From Aulostomus chinensis (taxonomy: Eukaryota; Chordata; Actinopteri; Syngnathiformes; Aulostomidae), in the NCBI GenBank assembly GCA_037954235.1, contig JBBMOA010000001.1, positions 36,740,574 through 36,804,573 on the forward strand: a stretch of 64,000 bases of DNA, written 5' to 3'. The position numbers and the translations under genes were made by a program. Position 1 is the stretch's first letter; each line of letters starts with the position of its first letter. Of this stretch, positions 44,245 through 56,180 are shown piece after piece. The notes under the pieces were generated by a model. It did not search any database and was not told where the DNA came from. It saw only the letters and a program-made list of their open reading frames with translations.

Positions 44245-46268
44245 TCACTGAGCTGTTCTGTGAGTTGGTCTGCTAAAGGCATGTTGAAGAGGAAGTAACA
44301 TAATGATATAAAACTTATTCTGAAGGGGGACCCCTTTCCTCCCACGGTCACAGGAAGTGACGACAGCGCCGCTAGAGGCAGGAAAGAAATGGTAAAAGGA
44401 CTCAGTTTGTACAGAGCCTTTCTACCTCAGCAGCACTCAAGGAGCTGAACAATGTCCTCTCATTCACACACACTCACACACTGATGCTGAAGGCTGCCAT
44501 GCAAGGAGCCAACCTACTCATCAGAAGTATTTAGGGGTCCAGTATCTTACTCAAGGACACTTTGACATGGTCACTGGAGAAAGTGAGGATCAAACCAGCC
44601 ACCCTTTGGTTGCCAGACGGCCACGCTACTCCTGAGTCATGTGACCTGGATAAGATGGTGAACTACAGCTGATCGCCATGCTAGCAAACCTCTTTTGTTT
44701 GGTTTGGTTGTTGTTTAGTGACTGTGGATGAATACACAGGAGAAGTTGAGCATAAATTTGTGTTCCCTGTTCACTTGAATATCTGCAGGAGTGTGAGGTG
44801 GAAATAATAGTTGGAGGAGAATGAGAGTTCAGTCTCAGCGCTATGACCTGTGCTGACACTAAAACATGTCAGCCACAGAACAAAGATGGCAGTCCTCTGG
44901 GAAAGCAGGTACACCACACATACATGAAGAAACCCTACAGGAAACAAATATGTTGCCAGAGACTTTTACTCTGTTTTTGTTGTTTACCCAAGAACAGGAT
45001 TGGAGGGAGACTGATGGTCGCTGTTTGGGTTTTTGGAAAACAAGGAGGCTGTGGGTTCAAGCTGGATTCTCAGAGACGATTTCCCCAACCTCTACATTGG
45101 CATCTACACTGTCATCCAGTCATGTGACAGAAGTCATCCAGTCACGTGACTGAAGTCATCCAGTCATGTCAGTGATGTCACTTGGCAGGACTGTCATTGC
45201 CGTCTCATTCCAGAAAAGAATCCAGACTCCACCTGTGGCTCCATGATAACTGAGGGACCTCTGGTTGGAGGCTGGACGATGATGTTTGGACTGGAAGGAA
45301 AACTCCTTGTCCAAATTCCATTGTGTTCAAGTTTAAAGTCCCACAATCAGAAGTAGCTGAATCTGACAGGTGGAGGTTTGGAACTACAAGATGGTGATGT
45401 TTTCTTGACTTGATGCTCTGACTGTCAGGGTGGATGTCAGCTTCTTCTGCTGCTGCATCTGAGTGGCTAGGATTGGAGGTTTTACCCTCCAAGGTTGTTT
45501 GGTTCCAGGGGAAATTTTAGAATTCCAGTCCCCAACATGGGCTGTTCTGAAACTCTTCTCCTGAATCACTCCTGAGCTGCAGCAAGAACAAATACCAGTG
45601 CCAACCAGATCAACTTCATGGCTGCTAACAGCCTCAGACACTTGATTTCCATCAATCTGGAGCCAAGAAGGCCCTCACCTGTGGTTCTCCTCCAGGAGGG
45701 TCCAGGTTCTGCCATTGGGGCTCCTGGTGCCACTGCCAGAGAGCCTCAGCTGCACACTGCAACATTTCAACAGGAGATTGACATTCCTTCAAATGTCCTG
45801 ACATCTTATTCCAATGGTTCTGTTCCATATTTATATTTTAAAATCAATCACACAATGAAAGCTGCCTCAGCTGGTTTAAGAGAGAGAACAAGCTAAGAGA
45901 TTTGAAACCAGTAAAATATGCTTTTCTGTGTGCAAACTAGTGAGGGGCATGGAAGGATATTTTACCACCAATACAGAACCCAGACTTTAGTCATGTGATG
46001 AGATGGTGACTCTGATTATGAAGTTAATGGACAAAATGTGAATTGAGAGAAAACACATTTCTTCAGTAGACTTTGATCCAACATTGAAGTTAGAGTTTGG
46101 TGGCTGCTCCATGTTGGAGGAAACCAGGCGATGTTGGACCCTCACAGGGAAGCTCCTTTGCCTCCTCTGCTGCCAGTTCAACCACTCACTCCCATCAGTG
46201 GAGAGCAGCTTCAACTGGGTTTGGAATGTACCATTGTGGATGCATAGGAATGTGGAGAAAATGTCCTT
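44245..46268. other. Low-copy sequence with dispersed repeat pieces
   Basis: 44400-44640 has a stretch (CTCAAGGACACTTTGACATG, GAGGATCAAACCAGCCACCC) that I recognise as a widespread fish repeat of uncertain class. At 45109-45175 three units of roughly 22 bp (GTCATCCAGTCATGTGAC) occur in tandem. The many short open frames of 44840-45900 show no domain. Confidence 0.5.
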
Positions 46269-46351
46269 TGTCAGAAGTGGGATTTGAACCCACGCCTCCA
46301 GGAGAGACTGCGACCTGAACGCAGCGCCTTAGACCGCTCGGCCATCCTGAC
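46269..46351 (-). tRNA. tRNA-Leu(CAG)
   Basis: An 83-nt cloverleaf on the minus strand. The acceptor GTCAGGA pairs with TTCTGAC, the anticodon loop TTCAGGT (anticodon CAG) is closed by CTGCG/CGCAG, the D arm has GGCCGAGCGGTCTAAGGC, and the T arm is GTGGG TTCAAAT CCCAC. Matches vertebrate tRNA-Leu(CAG) closely, with no lesion seen. Confidence 0.93.
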
Positions 46352-46566
46352 AGACACTGACAGTTGCAGACTTCAATATCAAATGAATTCATTCACTGAC
46401 AAAGTAGAATTTTTTTCCACAGGAGCTACTGGCTCCTTAGTTGTTACATTTATTGTTAACATTAAACACACAGTCTGAGTTCATGGCAGTAAGAAATGAA
46501 CCAGAACATTTGAACCACGTAACATCTCTTGATCAGTTTGTTACATGGGACACATTCCAGACAGGA

Positions 46567-46638
46567 AGGTCCTTCTGAGACTTGAACTCTGATCACTGGA
46601 TCCAGAGTCCAGAGGGCTCACCATTCCACCATGGAACC
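46567..46638 (-). pseudogene. tRNA-Gln(CTG)-derived pseudogene
   Basis: A 72-nt minus-strand match to tRNA-Gln(CTG), with anticodon arm CTGGA CTCTGGA TCCAG. The acceptor stem GGTTCCA against AAGGACC has two mismatches near the junction, the D stem is broken and the T stem has one mismatch. Likely non-functional. Confidence 0.75.
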
Positions 46639-47361
46639 AAACACAAGGAGGACATTCCTCTAAATACCACTTGACATCACCTGCAATCAACCTGTTGCTA
46701 TGTGGAGGTTCATCTTGCTCTTGTTCCAGACTACATTGGCAAAAGGATCATGAACCACAAGGAAATCATGGAACTCCAGATTTATTCAGGACTTTCTAAC
46801 TCCATTGTATGACCTGGGAGCAAAGACTGGCCAGGCCTTCCTTAATTTATCAGTTAATTACTGCTTCAACAAACATGCCACTTAATTAAGTTACCAGAAT
46901 TTCTCTCATTGAAAAACCCACCAGCCTGATTTCTTGACATGACATGAAAAATTCTCCAAGAACCCACAGTTGGGTGGAAAGATACCAGGTTAACCAGGAG
47001 GAGTCCTGTTCCTGAACCATGGATGGAACAAAGTCCACTGGAAAACTCAGCAGTTCCTGAGTGCCAGATCCATCCGGGAGCTTGGGTCTCCCCTTGACTG
47101 TGGTGATCCATGAGATCAAGGAGGACAGAGGAAAGAAGGATCCTGTTGGAGATCTCCTCCCTTCTTCCTCCACTTCACTACTACTTGGATGTCAGGAATA
47201 TGAGGTACTTTACTCAAATGACGTATTAGGAGTTTCCTGTTTGACAAGTAGGAAGTCAGAGGTTCATACCTCACTTGTTGGTGGTGCCCTCAACCTGCTG
47301 AGAGCATCACTTAGTTCTCTACAGAGAAACATGGCAGCTCTGCTGAAGGCTGCAGGAAACC
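46639..47361. other. Low-copy sequence, no gene seen
   Basis: Short open frames only; no recognisable domain or repeat. Confidence 0.5.
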
Positions 47362-47433
47362 TGCTGGAACTGAGACTTGGACTCAGGTCACTGGATTCAA
47401 AGTCCAGGGTGCCAACAGGTCCACCAGGGCATC
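47362..47433 (-). pseudogene. tRNA-Gln(TTG)-derived pseudogene
   Basis: The minus strand keeps the anticodon arm CTGGA CTTTGAA TCCAG (anticodon TTG) and a paired T arm CTGAG TCCAAGT CTCAG. The acceptor halves no longer pair and the D arm is degraded. It derives from tRNA-Gln(TTG) and is dead. Confidence 0.65.
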
Positions 47434-49268
47434 TGTGCTTTACTTACCATGTAAAAAGGACCACAGTGGTCGTCTGGTTTTAATTTAACAAACAAATACG
47501 GTTGAAAACTTTGAGAGAGACACAGGGCTCTTATTTGAAGGGCCATGGGATGGGAAATATCCCAGACCTCTGAGATCAGAGCGCTCACTTTGATCTCAGG
47601 GTCCTGACTTTGGGGGTTCTTCCTTTGGTCTTCAAATACTTGTGGTTTTTATTGGCAGAACTTTCAACTTGCATGCAAAAAGAGAATCACAGTCAATGTA
47701 AACCCAGCAGACAGTGTTTATTTCTAATAAATCAGACAATCGCACAAATGAGAATGAAAGGAAAAAACAATAAAATGTTTAAAATCCTTCTCCACTCTAA
47801 AGCTTTTTAAAGTTCATTTGAAGGTTCAAAGGTGGTGGTGAGGAGGTCACCCTGATCCTCCCTGTCGTCACTGCCAGGATTCTTTCTTCTGGTGCTGTGG
47901 TTCTTCTGATGAAGGGGGCGTGATGTTTGCTGTCTCAGGCTCCACCAAATGTCCTCTTTAGGACGCCACAATGTGGCCTCTTCACTGCTCCATCTTCCCT
48001 GCATCGGAGACACCAGGGTTCCTCCTGGTGCCGACCCCATCGTCCTTCTACCCAATGGTGCGGCCATGGATCCTCAGAAGAGGCTGGGATCCTTCTTCTC
48101 ATCAGAGCCACAGTTTTTCCTGGAGGGAACAACAGGAGCTTTGTTGTAATGTTTTGCTCTGTGTTTCCTGCTCAGAGCGTCAGGATCTGTGACGCCATCT
48201 TGTGGTAGGGGGTCATCATCTTGTTGTGTGGTAGTGGATTCATTGATCTGCTGTTTCAACACATTCAAGTTCATTATCCTACAAGTCAAACTACATTTGG
48301 TGTGGAGTTTTAGTTTCTGGCCTCAATCATAACGTGTGCCTTTCTTCTTCATGAACATTTCTCAGCTTTGTAAGTTTATTCTAGTTTTTCTTCCTCACTT
48401 TTCTATTCCATTGTTGAAGATTCTACTGCAGGTTGGAGTTCCCTGTTGACTGAAGCAGAAACAGGAACAACAAGCTGGAGGCTGTCAGAGCTCCAAGTTG
48501 GGCCGCTGATATTAAAGTAGGAGATGAACACATCCAGGTTAGCATCCCTCTCAGAAGCTGCTACTTTAGCTCTTCAGAGTACAGCAGCCTAGCATAGCTT
48601 CATCTGGCCAGTTAGTGGCCCACTTTGATGTCTGGGATATCAGGTTCAAGGTTCTTCACAGCTCTGAATGAAGGCTTTCTAAAGTGTTAACCAGTACTCC
48701 AGTTGTAAAAAACAATCAGGGGGGATGGTAGATTTTGATGTTTAGGAACAGATCATTTGTGTTGATGACAGCGCATCAGGTGAGAGACCAACAGTGTACC
48801 CTTACTCCTCTAAAACAACAAGCATGCTATGGATATTACCTGTCTGCTACTCCTGTCATTGATCTTGACCAAGCCCCCAGGCTGACACTGCTACCACTGC
48901 TCCTACATAGTGAGAGTCAAATGCAGAGGACATTTTCCCACCGGGTGCAAGGGCAACTTCATACTCATGCTACCTATAAATCTGGGAATTCTTCTATATT
49001 TTGAAACAAAACGTTCTCAAGTCAAGTCCATTTTAATGAAAGTGCAAGAGCAAAAGAATGAAACAAATGTACTGTGGCAGGATGGCGCTACACTCCCCAC
49101 CATGAGGGGCAGTGTGGAAGACGATAGTGAGTGGTCACCTAGAAATAGACCTGGTCCGACCCTTCTCCGTCCTTTCCACTTCCTCTCCCTCCTTTACGGA
49201 GCCGACAGCCGTGCGTGGTGGCGTCTCGCTGGTCAGCAGATCGGTTACAAACAAAGGTACCACAAAAA
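47434..49268. other. Low-copy sequence, no gene recognised
   Basis: Several overlapping open frames of 60-126 codons occur at 47800-48290 and 48730-49290 on both strands. None shows a domain I recognise. GAGAGTCAAATGCAGAGGAC near 48911 resembles a fish retroelement 3' motif. The satellite resumes at about 49269. Confidence 0.45.
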
Positions 49269-52154
49269 CCTCAAAATAATGCTACAGTGATGTCGGAAGA
49301 ATTGCTAATGAACTCAAAATGATGCTAACAGTAATGTAGTGATAGTTGCTAATAAACTCAAAATAATGCTACAATGATGTTGTAAAAATTACAAATGATC
49401 TCAAAATGATGCTACAGTGATGTCGTAAGAATTGCTAATGAACTCAAAATGATGCGAAAAGAAATGTAGTGAAAGTTTCTAATAACCTCAAAGTGATGCT
49501 GACAGTCATGTAGTAAGAGTTGCTACAAACCACAAAATAACGCTACAGTGATGTCGGAAGAATTGCTAATGAACTCAAAATGATGCTAACAGTAATGTAG
49601 TGATAGTTGCTATAAACTCAGTGATGCTTTCAGTAATGAAGTGAAAGTTTAGAACAACCTCAAAGTGATGCTGACAGTCATGTACTAAGAGTTGCTACTA
49701 ACCTCATAACAATGCAACAGTAATGTAGTAAGAGTTGCTACGAACCTCCAAATAATGCGAAAGTGATGTCGGAAGAATTGCTAATGATCTCAAAATGATG
49801 TGACAGTGATGTTGTAAGAATTACTAATGAACACAAAATAATGCCAAAAGTAATGTAGTGATAGTTGCTAATAAACTCAGTGAGGCTTACAGTAATGTAG
49901 TAAGTGTTTCGAACAATTTCAAATGATGCTGAAAGTCATGTAGTAAGAGTTGCTACTACCCTCAAAATAATGCTACAGTGATGTCGTAGGAATTGCTAAT
50001 GAACTACAAATAATGCGAAAGTAATGTCGGAAGAATTCCTAATGATCTCAAAATGATGCGACAGTGATGTCGTAAGAATTGCTAATGAACTCAAAATGAT
50101 GCTAACAGTAATGTAGTGATAGTTGCTAATGATCTCAAAGTGATGCTGACAGTAATGTAGGAAGAGTTGCTACCTACCACAAAATAATACTACAGTGATG
50201 TCGGAAGAATTGCGAATGAACTCAAAATGATGCGAACAGTAATGTAGTGAAAGTTTCGAATAACCTCAAAGTGATGCTGACAGTCATGTAGTAAGAGTTG
50301 CTACTAACCTCAAAATAATGCGACAGTGATGTTGGAAGCATTGCTAATGATCTAAAAATGATGCGACAGTGATGGAGTAAGAATTGCTAATGAACTCAAA
50401 ATGATGCTAACAGTAATGGAGTGAAAGTTTCCAATAACCTCAAAGTGATGCTGACAGTAATGTAGTAAGAGTTTCGAACAACCTCAAAGTGATGCTGACA
50501 GTCATGTAGCAAGAGTTGCTACGAACCTCAATTTAATGCTCCAGTGATGTCGTAAGAATTGCTAATAAACTCAAAATGATGCTAGCAGTAATGTCGTGAT
50601 AGTTGCTAATAAACTCAAAGTGATGCTGACAGTCATGTAGTAAGAGTTGCTACAAACATTTAAATAATGCAACAGTAATGTAGTAAGAGTTGCTCCGAAC
50701 GTCAAAATAATGCGACAGTGATGTCAGAAGAATTGCTAATGATCTCAAAATTATGCGACAGTGATGTAGTCAGAATTGCGAATGAACTCAAAATGATGCT
50801 AACAGCAATGGAGTTAAACTTTCGAATAACCTCAAAGTGATGCTGACAGTCATGTACTAAGAGTTGCTACGAACCTCAAAATAATGCGACAGTAATGTAG
50901 TAAAAGTTGCTGCGAACCTCAAAATATTGCGACAGTGATGTCGTAAGAATTGCTAATGAACTCAAGATGATGTTAACAGTAATGTAGAGATAGTTGGTCA
51001 TAAACTCAGTGATGCTTACAGTAATGTAGTAAGAGTTTCGAACAACCTCAAAGTGATGCTGACAGTCATTTAGTAAGAGTTGCTAATGAACTCAATTTAA
51101 TGGTACAGTGGTGTCGTGAGAATTGCTCATGAACTCAAAATGATGCTAACAGTAATGTAGTGATAGTTGCTAATAAACTCAGTGTTGCTTACAGTAATGT
51201 AGTAAGAGTTTCGAACAACCTCAAAGTGATGCTGACAGTCATGTACTAAGAGTTGCTACGAACCTCAAAATAATGCGACAGTGATGTCAGAAGAATTGCT
51301 AATGATCTCAAAATGATGCGACAGTGATGTAGTAAGAATTGCTAATGAACTCAAAAAGATGCTAACAGCAATGGATTTAAACTTTCGAATAAGCTCAAAG
51401 TGATGCTGACAGTCATGTAGTAAGAGTTTCGAACAACCTCAAAGTGATGCTGACAGTCATGTAGTAAGAGTTGCTACGAACCTCAATATAATGCGACAGT
51501 GATGTCGTGAGAATTGCTCATAAACTCAAAATGATGCTAACAGTAATGTAGTGATAGCTGCTAATAAACTCACAGTGATGCTGACAGTAATTTAGTAAGA
51601 GATGCTACGAACCTTAAAATAATGCAACATTAATGTAGAAAGAGTTACGTAGTGATAGTTGCTAATAAACTCAAAGTGATGCTGACAGTAATGTAGTAAG
51701 AGTTGCTACGAACCTTAAAATAATGCAACAATAATGTAGAAAGAGTTATGTAGTGATAGTTGCTAATAAACTCACAGTGATGCTGACAGTAATTTAGTAA
51801 GAGTTGCTACGAACCTCAAAATAATGCGACAGTAATGTAGTAAAAGTTGCTACGAACCTCAAAATATTGCGACAGTGATGTCGGAAGAATTGGTAATGAC
51901 CTCAAAATGATGCTAACAGTAATGGAGTGAACGTTTCGAATAACCTAAAAGTGATGCTGTCAGTCATGTAGTAAAAGTTGCTTCTAACCTCAATATGATG
52001 CTAACAGTCATGTAGTGATAGTTGCATATCAACTCAGTGATGCTGACAGTGATGTAGTAAGTGTTGCTCCGAACCTCAAAATATTGCGACAGTGATGTCG
52101 GAAGAATTGCTAATGAACTCAAAATGATGCTAACACTAATGAAGTGATAGTTGC
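49269..52154 (-). repeat. 43-44 bp satellite, subtype A, minus orientation
   Basis: Same monomers as 5265-14002 in the same orientation. At 51632-51760 a roughly 100-bp piece with the odd junction TGTAGAAAGAGTTACGTAGTG is duplicated. The array is interrupted by the 1127-bp element. Confidence 0.95.
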
Positions 52155-53281
52155 TAATTAAAGCTGCAAGCAGCGTTGTTAGGGCCTGAGCCCCCGCCTA
52201 ACCGCGGCCGGATCGCCGGCCCGAATCCAACGGTGTAATTGGCAAATCCCTAGGCCTTGTAGTTTAGGAGATACGAGCCTCAGTGCGCTGCACAGTGTGA
52301 GAGCAGAGCTGAGAGCTGGCCCTTTAAGAGCCCCTCCCTTCTCTGCTGGCTCTCTGCCATCTCTGTCAGAGCTGAGAGCAGAGCTGAGAGCAGAGCTGAG
52401 AGCCGGCCCTTTAAGAGCCCCTCCCTTCTCTGCTCGCTCTCTGCCATCTCTGTCAGAGCTGAGAGCAGAGCTGAGAGCAGAGCTGCCAGCTGGCCCTTTA
52501 AGAACCCCTCCCCCGCTGCACTGTGTCTGATCTGTGCTGGAGTGGAGAGAGTGGAGGATTCAGAGAAATGTAGTGTGTAAAAGCTGAATAAGTCGGCATA
52601 CGTTGGTCAAAAGTCACACAAAATACCATATTTTTGTAGGGATTTTTGTCAGGAATACAGTGGTGTGTTTTTAAAAGCTGTGGAATGTATGGTGTAGATG
52701 TGAGAAGCATTTGTTTGAGAGTATGTACCCTGAGAGGACACGCTCTCCCCATAGACTTCCATTGTAAGGCGAAAAGTGTCTCCCCCAATTTGACGGCTCA
52801 TAAAATCCAAACCGAGCGCGTAGTATATTAACCTTGAACAACTTTTAATCAGCACAGTTGGGAGAGTAATGTGTGAAAGTTTGGAAGCCCTGGCATTTAC
52901 GGTTTAGGAGGAGATAGATTTTGTTCGGGGAGCAAAATTGTCCAAAATTAGACATTCGTGTCCAAATTGTGGACATCCTGTTACAGTTAGGTCAGGGGTG
53001 TGAGTGTATGATTTATCCGTCTTGATGAGACGAGTTCAATGGTGTTTGTCCCATGTCTGTAGGACATTCCTACAGTCTGGGGCGTGTTTTTTTGTGTATG
53101 TAGGTGGCGCTATTGAGTAGAGCGCCTCTTTTTTTTTAATTATCGAATTTTTCGCCGCACCCGATGTGCTTAACAAATTTGGTGAGTTTTCATGCATGTT
53201 TAGGGGGTCAAATTTACTTTTGAAGTGGCGAGTGTGACTTCGAAACATAATAGGGTCTTCGCCAGGGACTGGCTCAGGCCC
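52155..53281 (+). mobile_element. 1127-bp repeat element, tandem copy 1
   Basis: Sits in the satellite at a TAATTAA site. The left end is AATTAAAGCTGCAAGCAGCG and the right end is GGACTGGCTCAGGCCCTAAT. A subterminal inverted repeat TTAGGGCCTGAGCC (near 52179) matches the right end. A hairpin GCCAG-GGA-CTGGC lies just before the CTAA end. The AGCTGCAAGCAGCG start is common in fish repeats. It has no transposase; internal open frames are short. Three repeats of about 90 bp (AGCAGAGCTGAGAGC, CCCTTTAAGAGCCCCTCCC) occupy 52295-52510. The class is uncertain: a non-autonomous Helitron2/HINE-like element or a TTAA-targeting element. Confidence 0.7.
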
Positions 53282-54408
53282 TAATTAAAGCTGCAAGCAG
53301 CGTTGTTAGGGCCTGAGCCCCCGCCTAACCGCGGCCGGATCGCCGGCCCGAATCCAACGGTGTAATTGGCAAATCCCTAGGCCTTGTAGTTTAGGAGATA
53401 CGAGCCTCAGTGCGCTGCACAGTGTGAGAGCAGAGCTGAGAGCTGGCCCTTTAAGAGCCCCTCCCTTCTCTGCTCGCTCTCTGCCATCTCTGTCAGAGCT
53501 GAGAGCAGAGCTGAGAGCAGAGCTGAGAGCCGGCCCTTTAAGAGCCCCTCCCTTCTCTGCTCTCTCTCTGCCATCTCTGTCAGAGCTGAGAGCAGAGCTG
53601 AGAGCAGAGCTGCCAGCTGGCCCTTTAAGAACCCCTCCCCCGCTGCACTGTGTCTGATCTGTGCTGGAGTGGAGAGAGTGGAGGATTAAGAGAAATGTAG
53701 TGTGTAAAAGGTGAATAAGTCGGCATACGTTGGTCAAAAGTCACACAAAATACCATATTTTTGTAGGGATTTTTGTCAGGAATACAGTGGTGTGTTTTTA
53801 AAAGCTGTGGAATGTATGGTGTAGATGTGAGAAGCATTTGTTTGAGAGTATGTACCCTGAGAGGACACGCTCTCCCCATAGACTTCCATTGTAAGGCGAA
53901 AAGTGTCTCCCCCAATTTGACGGCTCATAAAATCCAAACCGAGCGCGTAGTATATTAACCTTGAACAACTTTTAATCAGCACAGTTGGGAGAGTAATGTG
54001 TGAAAGTTTGGAAGCCCTGGCATTTACGGTTTAGGAGGAGATAGATTTTGTTCGGGGAGCAAAATTGTCCAAAATTAGACATTCGTGTCCAAATTGTGGA
54101 CATCCTGTTACAGTTAGGTCAGGGGTGTGAGTGTATGATTTATCCGTCTTGATGAGACGAGTTCAATGGTGTTTGTCCCATGTCTGTAGGACATTCCTAC
54201 AGTCTGGGGCGTGTTTTTTTGTGTATGTAGGTGGCGCTATTGAGTAGAGCGCCTCTTTTTTTTTAATTATCGAATTTTTCGCCGCACCCGATGTGCTTAA
54301 CAAATTTGGTGAGTTTTCATGCATGTTTAGGGGGTCAAATTTACTTTTGAAGTGGCGAGTGTGACTTCGAAACATAATAGGGTCTTCGCCAGGGACTGGC
54401 TCAGGCCC
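53282..54408 (+). mobile_element. 1127-bp repeat element, tandem copy 2
   Basis: Head-to-tail copy of 52155-53281 with exactly the same length and only a handful of base differences by eye (for example GGATTCAGAG/GGATTAAGAG and AAAAGCTGAA/AAAAGGTGAA). The junction shares a single AATTAA. After the right end the satellite resumes with TAACTCAGTGATACTT, consistent with one insertion into a monomer and then tandem duplication, or a rolling-circle-like double insertion. Confidence 0.75.
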
Positions 54409-56180
54409 TAATTAACTCAGTGATACTTACAGTAATGTAGTAAGTGTTTCGAACAACCTAAAAGTGATGCTGTCAGTCATGTAGTAAAAGTTGCTTCTAA
54501 CCTCAAAATGATGCTAACAGTAATGTAGTGATAGTTGCTAATAAACTCAAAGTGATGATGACAGTAATGTAGTCAGAGTTGCTACAAACCTTAAAATAAT
54601 GCAACAATAATGTAGTAAGAGTTGCTACGAACCTTAAAATAATGCGACAGTCATGTATTTAAGTTGCTACGAACCTCAAAATATTGCGACAGTGACGTCG
54701 GAAGAATTGCAAATGAACTCAAGATGATGCTAACAGTAATGTAGCGATAGTTGCTAAGAAACTCAGTGATGCTTAAAGAAATGTAGTAAGAGTTTCGAAC
54801 AACCTCAAAGTGATGCTGACAGTAATGTAGTGATAGTTGCTAATAAACTCAAAATGATGATGACAGTAATGTAGTGAGAGTTGCTACGAACCTCAAAATG
54901 ATGTGACAGTGATGTCAGAAGAATTGCTAATGAACTCAAAATGATGCGAACAGTAATGGAGTGAAACTTTGAATAACCTCAAAGTGATGCTGACAGTCAT
55001 GTAGTAAGAGTTGCTACAAACCTCAAAATAATGCGACAGTAATGTAGTAAAAGTTGCTACGAACCTCAAAATATTGCGACAGTGATGTCTGAAGAATTGC
55101 TAATGAACTCAAAATGATGCGAACAGTAATGTAGTGATAGTTGCTAATCAACTCAGTGATGCTTACAGTAATGTAGTAAGTGTTTCAAATAACCTCAAAG
55201 TGATGCTGACAGTCATGTACTAAGAGTTGCTACGAACCTTAAAATAATGCGACAGTAATGTAGTAAAAGTTGCTACGAACCTCAAAATATTGCGACAGTG
55301 ATGTCGGAAGAATTGTTAATGAACTCAAGATGATGCTAACAGTAATGTAGCGATAGTTGCTAAGAAACTCAGTGATGCTTAAAGTAATGTAGTAAGAGTT
55401 TCGAACAACCTCAAAGTGATGCTGACAGTCATTTAGTAAGAGTTGCTAATGAACTCAATTCAATGCTACAGTGATGTCGTGAGAATTGCTCATTAACTCA
55501 AAATGATGCTAACAGTAATGTAGTGATAGTTGCTAAAAAACTCAAAGTGATGCTGACAGTCATGTCCTAAGAGTTGCTACGAACCTCATAATAATGCGAC
55601 AGTCATGTAGTAAAAGTTGCTACGTACCTCAAAATATTGCGACAGTGATGTCGGAAGAATTGCGAATGAACTTAAAATGATGCTAACAGTAATGTAGTGA
55701 TAGTTGCTAATCAACTCAGTGATGCTTACAGTAATGTAGTAAGAGTTTCGAACAACCTCAAAGTGATGCTGACAGTCATGTAGTAAGAGTTGCTACGAAC
55801 CTAAAAATAATGTGACAGTGATGTAGTAAAAGTTGCTACGTACCTCAAAATATTGCGACAGTGATGTAGTAATAATTGCTAATGAACTCAAAATGATGCT
55901 TACAGTAATGTAGTGAAAGTTGCGAGTAACCTAAAAATGATGCTGAGAGTCATGTAGTAAGAGTTGCTAATAACCTCAAAATAATGCAACAGTGATGTTG
56001 GAAGAATTGCTATTGATCTCAAAATGATGTGACAGTGATGTCAGTAAAAGTTGCTACGAACCTAAAAATAATGCGATAGTTATTTCGTAAGACTTGCTAA
56101 TGATCCCAAAATGATGCTAATAGTAATGTAGTGATAGTTGCTAATAATCTCAAAGTGATGCTGACAGTAATGTAGTAAGA
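54409..56180 (-). repeat. 43-44 bp satellite, subtype A, minus orientation (continued)
   Basis: Continuation of the array at 49269 beyond the inserted element, ending at GTAGTAAGAGCTGAAAC where the laminin relic begins. Confidence 0.95.

Noticed and set aside
45000..45130. GTGGGTTCAAGCTGG as a possible tRNA T arm
   Set aside because: The loop and stem do not close and no other tRNA arms lie upstream.
47216..47290. tRNA-like look of AGGAAGTCAGAGGTTCATACC
   Set aside because: A T-arm-like piece is present, but no acceptor, D arm or plausible anticodon arm could be paired.
47807..48290. Cluster of overlapping open frames on both strands near 48 kb
   Set aside because: No frame shows a domain or splice pattern I could recognise. 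The clustering fits GC-richer sequence with few stops.
52297..54375. Open frames with LRAEL repeats and 60-143 codon frames in the 1127-bp elements
   Set aside because: They are duplicated with the element and overlap on both strands, and they include terminal non-coding motifs. No domain is recognisable.
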